8,038 nucleotides of DNA, from NCBI GenBank assembly GCA_021788565.1, contig JAJYKO010000214.1:1-8038 (forward strand), read 5' to 3'. The notes under the pieces are model-generated. The model saw only the letters and a program-made list of their open reading frames with translations. It searched no databases and was not told the origin of the DNA. Of the stretch, positions 5,576 to 8,038 are shown piece after piece. The stretch is from Chloroflexota bacterium (GTDB taxonomy: Bacteria > Chloroflexota > UBA6077). The stretch's first letter is position 1. The number at the start of each line of letters is the position of its first letter. A program made the translations under genes and the position numbers.

Positions 5576-7105
5576 CTATAGCAATTCGCCGGCAGGAACG
5601 ACGCCCGCTTTGAGCTGGCTCTTCTTTTTGCCCCGGTCACGGAAATCCCTGTAGAACGGGAACACCAGGCTGATGACACAAACTATCAGCATAACCAGGG
5701 AGATCGGCCGCGTGAAAAATATCCCCCAGCCGATGTCGCTGATCATCAGGGAGCGCCTCAAGTTGGTCTCCACGAGGAAGCCTAGCACCAGCCCCAGCAC
5801 CGTAGCGGGGGGCGAGAACTTGTACATCGTCATGAAGTAGCCGACCACGCCGAACACCATCGCGACCAGTACGTCGAAGACGCTGTTGTTGATAGAGTAG
5901 GTACCTATAGTCACCAGCGCCATGATGGCAGCCAGCAGGTAGGGCTGGGGGATGTTGACGATGCGGCAGCAGGCCTGCAGGGTCCCTATGCCGAGAATGA
6001 GCATGGCGAAGTTCGCGATGAACATCCCGACGAAGAGGCCGTACACCACATCCGGATGGTCGTTGAACAGCATGGGCCCGGGCCTGAGGCCGTGCAGCAT
6101 CAGGGCACCGAGCATGATGGCCGCCCCACCGGAACCCGGGATGCCCAGGGCAATCATCGGGGCGAAGGCGGAAGCCGTCACCGCGTTGTTGGCCGTCTCC
6201 GGAGCGGCGATGCCCTCGGGGCTGCCGTGGCCGAACTCCTCCGGGTGCTTGGACCACCGCTTCGCCTCCGCGTAGGCGATGAAGGAGGCGATGGTCGCCC
6301 CAGCCCCGGGCATTGCGCCGACCACGATCCCGATCACGGAGGAGAGTAGCGTGATAGGCATCAGGTTCTTCAGCTCCTGCCAGCTGGGCATCTTAGTGGC
6401 GAGTTTCGTGTCCCGGATCTTCTCCCAACCGGCCATGCTCCTGGCCTGCACCAGCACCTCGGACACGGCGAAGAGCCCCACCATCACGGCGATCAGCTCG
6501 AGCCCGCCCAGCATGTTCACGTTGTCGAAGTCGAAGCGGGCGTTCCCGACGAACGGATCCATCCCCACGGTGGCGAGGGCCAGGCCGAACAGTCCCGAGA
6601 CGAAGCCCCGGATGTAGTTCCCGCCGGAGAGAGTGGCTACAACCGTCAGCCCGAAGAGCGCCGTCGCGAAGTACTCGGGCGGCCCGAAAATGAGGGCCAC
6701 TTCCACCAGCGGGAACGCGAGGAGAATCAGGGCTACAACGCTCAGCAGCCCGCCGATGGTGCCGGTCCAGAGGGAGATGCCGAGCGCTCGCGCCGACTCA
6801 CCCCGCTGGTGCATGGAGTACCCATCCAGTACCGTGGCGGCCGAGGCTGGCGCGCCGGGCGTCCGGATCAGGATGGCGGTGATGGAAGAGCCGTACTGCG
6901 CCCCTACGTAAACCCCCGCCAGGGTGTTGACCGCGATCGCGGGATCCATGCCCCAGGTGAAGGGGAGCAGCAGCGCCATCGAGATGCTGCCGGTGATGCC
7001 AGGGAGGGCGCCGCCGATTATCCCCCAGAATACCCCGAAGAAGATGAAGAAGATCGAGATCGGCTGGAAGGCAACCTGCGCTCCGAGGATGAAATTGTCG
7101 AGCAT
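5576..7105 (-). CDS. tctA: Tripartite tricarboxylate transporter large membrane subunit TctA
   Basis: 509-residue integral membrane protein, the normal length for TctA, with about a dozen hydrophobic segments. It is the channel-forming subunit of the TTT transporter, which imports citrate, tricarballylate or related carboxylates with a cation gradient, fed by TctC. Seen: the N-terminal family block with PAIAVNTLAGVYVGAQYGSS (54-73), followed by ILIRTPGAPASAATVLDGY and RALG; a second conserved block in the middle with MPGAGATIASFIAY, FGHGSPEGIAAPETANNAVT and ALGIPGSGGAAIMLGAL. The C-terminal tail is basic and soluble (DRGKKK). The ATG at 7105 follows GAGGAGG (7117-7111) at five-base spacing and only 14 bases after the tctB stop, so translation is probably coupled in one operon. 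The last gene of the visible operon, convergent with nudC. Substrate cannot be read from the sequence. Confidence 0.95.
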   Translation of the reverse strand: MLDNFILGAQVAFQPISIFFIFFGVFWGIIGGALPGITGSISMALLLPFTWGMDPAIAVNTLAGVYVGAQYGSSITAILIRTPGAPASAATVLDGYSMHQRGESARALGISLWTGTIGGLLSVVALILLAFPLVEVALIFGPPEYFATALFGLTVVATLSGGNYIRGFVSGLFGLALATVGMDPFVGNARFDFDNVNMLGGLELIAVMVGLFAVSEVLVQARSMAGWEKIRDTKLATKMPSWQELKNLMPITLLSSVIGIVVGAMPGAGATIASFIAYAEAKRWSKHPEEFGHGSPEGIAAPETANNAVTASAFAPMIALGIPGSGGAAIMLGALMLHGLRPGPMLFNDHPDVVYGLFVGMFIANFAMLILGIGTLQACCRIVNIPQPYLLAAIMALVTIGTYSINNSVFDVLVAMVFGVVGYFMTMYKFSPPATVLGLVLGFLVETNLRRSLMISDIGWGIFFTRPISLVMLIVCVISLVFPFYRDFRDRGKKKSQLKAGVVPAGELL

Positions 7106-7119
7106 CTTTGCCTCCTCAC

Positions 7120-7611
7120 CTAATGCTGGATCAGCTCTTCGATGAAGCCCACGGGCAGCAGGACGCCGAGGAACTTCGCGAAGAGGAAGAATAGCGAGAG
7201 CGTCACCCCTACGGTGCTGATGGCAAGGCCCTTGATGCTGGGCACCCTGAGCAGAATTATCAGGAACAGCAGGTAGAGGAAGGTGCTGGCGACATAGCCC
7301 AGCAGCTCCATCGTAGCGATGTAGGCGCCGGTGAGAACGATAACGCCCAGGATGCGGAGGTTGCCCCGGGTTCTGGCTGGCCCCTCCAGCGTGTCTGGCT
7401 CCTCGTCCTCCGCGAGCCGGTTCCGACGGAAGTAGCTCACGATGATGTGCGCCAGCCCGAACAGGATCATGCTCACCGCCAGGAATCTTGGCAGGGCGGC
7501 GGGCCCCAGGGGATCAGCAGCCGCCTGGGGCAGGTAGCCAGCCTGCCAGTAGTACCAGGCCGAGAATAGGATCACCACCAGCCCGACGATTATTTCTCTG
7601 CGTAACAGCAT
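7120..7611 (-). CDS. tctB: Tripartite tricarboxylate transporter small membrane subunit TctB
   Basis: 163-residue membrane protein typical of TctB, the small partner of TctA. Predicted segments by hydrophobicity: about 7-25, 43-61, 86-106, 107-122 and 130-152. Between the first two lies DPLGPAALPRFLAV (33-46), the family's conserved GP-x3-P-x-F region, and MELLGYVASTFLYLL marks the third-fourth segment block. An acidic, probably cytoplasmic loop (about 62-84, with AEDEEPDTLEG) joins the halves. TctB is poorly conserved in sequence, so the call relies on length, topology, the GP-P motif and position between tctC and tctA. The start ATG at 7611 follows a G-rich AGGGGGC. It is separated from tctC by 66 bases containing a large palindrome and from tctA by 14 bases. 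Confidence 0.9.
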   Translation of the reverse strand: MLLRREIIVGLVVILFSAWYYWQAGYLPQAAADPLGPAALPRFLAVSMILFGLAHIIVSYFRRNRLAEDEEPDTLEGPARTRGNLRILGVIVLTGAYIATMELLGYVASTFLYLLFLIILLRVPSIKGLAISTVGVTLSLFFLFAKFLGVLLPVGFIEELIQH

Positions 7612-7628
7612 TGCGTGCCCCCTGGAAG

Positions 7629-7656
7629 CTGGCCGGCGCCGCGCGGCGCCGGCCAG
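7629..7656. repeat. 28-nt perfect palindrome between tctC and tctB
   Basis: Arms CTGGCCGGCGCC (7629-7640) and GGCGCCGGCCAG (7645-7656) flank a self-complementary GCGC, giving a 12-bp G+C-dominated stem. It begins 21 bases past the tctC stop and ends 17 bases before the tctB start. Downstream on the minus strand comes CTTCCAGGGGGC, with no T-run, so it is not a classical intrinsic terminator. A segmental mRNA stabiliser or a partial stop that keeps binding-protein mRNA above transporter mRNA is plausible. Confidence 0.75.
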
Positions 7657-7677
7657 GTAATGGGTCGGTGCGACGCG

Positions 7678-8038
7678 CTACTTCTGCTTCAAGCCTGCGG
7701 TGTCCATGAACGCCTTGAACTGTTTTGCCTGGTCGGAGACGGTCTTGGTGAAGTCGGCGACATTTTGGTACGCCATGGTCTGAGAGTTGTCCGCCGCGTA
7801 CTTCTGGTACTCGGGAGTCTCAGCCGCGACCTTCAGCGCGGCCGACATCGCGTTCAGCGTGTCCGCGGGGACTCCCTTGGGTGCGAAGAAGCCACGGAAC
7901 TTCTCCAGCACCGCGTTGATCCCCTGCTCCTTGAGCGTGGGCTGATCAACGCCTTTGATCCGGCTGTTCGCGCCGACGCCCACGATCCTGATCTTCTTGG
8001 CGTCGATGGAGGGGTTCATTTCGCCCAGCTCGCCGACA
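7678..8038 (-). CDS. tctC: Tripartite tricarboxylate transporter substrate-binding protein TctC, partial (C-terminal about 119 residues)
   Basis: The C-terminal third of a Bug/TctC-type extracytoplasmic solute receptor, which captures the carboxylate outside the membrane and hands it to TctBA. The frame is open to the right edge; the N-terminus and secretion signal lie outside. Seen: KKIRIVGVGANSRIKGVDQP, matching the family step from the first lobe (the usual pattern is lrvLAvtgakR-x-x-x-lPdvPTl); TLKEQGINAVLEKFRGFFAPKGVPADTLNAM; a PEYQKYAADN region; and the terminal helix ending GLKQK. The ATG at 8019 is internal, because the frame continues upstream without a stop and the family is about 320 residues long. 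It is the first gene of the visible operon, followed by the palindrome and tctB. The binding pocket residues are mostly outside the window, so the ligand cannot be inferred. Confidence 0.88.
   Translation of the reverse strand, partial: VGELGEMNPSIDAKKIRIVGVGANSRIKGVDQPTLKEQGINAVLEKFRGFFAPKGVPADTLNAMSAALKVAAETPEYQKYAADNSQTMAYQNVADFTKTVSDQAKQFKAFMDTAGLKQK

Noticed and set aside
5637..6257. Minus-strand frame of 206 codons in another phase of tctA
   Set aside because: Same-strand shadow of tctA; arginine- and histidine-rich with no membrane segments.
7678..8019. A short complete gene starting at ATG 8019
   Set aside because: The frame continues upstream without a stop to the window edge and matches only the C-terminal part of TctC.
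1..8038. CRISPR arrays, tRNA or rRNA genes, prophage or toxin-antitoxin genes
   Set aside because: No spaced direct repeats, no tRNA-like cloverleaf and no relevant protein families were seen by eye; a covariance-model scan was not possible.

Overview
GC-rich bacterial chromosomal DNA carrying carboxylate uptake and metabolism genes, two housekeeping-type genes and one small transposase element. The taxon cannot be fixed from the sequence. A HypE/AIR-synthase-like protein, a short IS200-type transposase with a GCCCTGAAAGGGC hairpin, and a GC-rich hairpin around CTGAA would fit Chloroflexota or another GC-rich, non-enteric lineage, but this is a guess.

Layout, left to right. Positions 1-898 (minus) hold the N-terminal two thirds of a TcuA-type FAD-dependent tricarballylate dehydrogenase, cut by the window edge. 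A 279-bp divergent spacer separates it from a MalY/PatB-type PLP C-S lyase (1178-2359, plus). At 2492-3118 lies a complete small mobile element: a single-domain IS200/IS605-type (RAYT-like) Y1 transposase on the minus strand, flanked by two inverted arrays of hairpins. A gene-free stretch follows with a nested GC-rich hairpin (3293-3325). Next is an AIR synthase/HypE-related ATP-binding protein (3367-4434, minus) that starts at TTG behind a strong Shine-Dalgarno. It is transcribed divergently from a NudC-type NAD(H) diphosphatase (4623-5480, plus). Both appear to be driven from facing TATAAT boxes in the shared 188-bp spacer. The right third is a minus-strand tripartite tricarboxylate transporter operon, tctC (partial) - tctB - tctA. 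A 28-nt perfect palindrome sits between tctC and tctB.

Working together: TctC (periplasmic or surface binding protein) and TctBA (membrane complex) would import a di- or tricarboxylate. TcuA oxidises tricarballylate to cis-aconitate in characterised systems. Their presence in one neighbourhood suggests a tricarballylate or related carboxylate utilisation region, but other genes separate them and a common regulon is only inferred. The C-S lyase, AIR-synthase-like protein and NudC have no evident link to that pathway.

Most of the window is ordinary. The points worth a second look are the transposase with HVY in place of the HUH metal-binding motif, its inverted hairpin arrays, the long tctC-tctB palindrome, and the possible carboxylate catabolic link. 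I see no convincing new multi-gene system.
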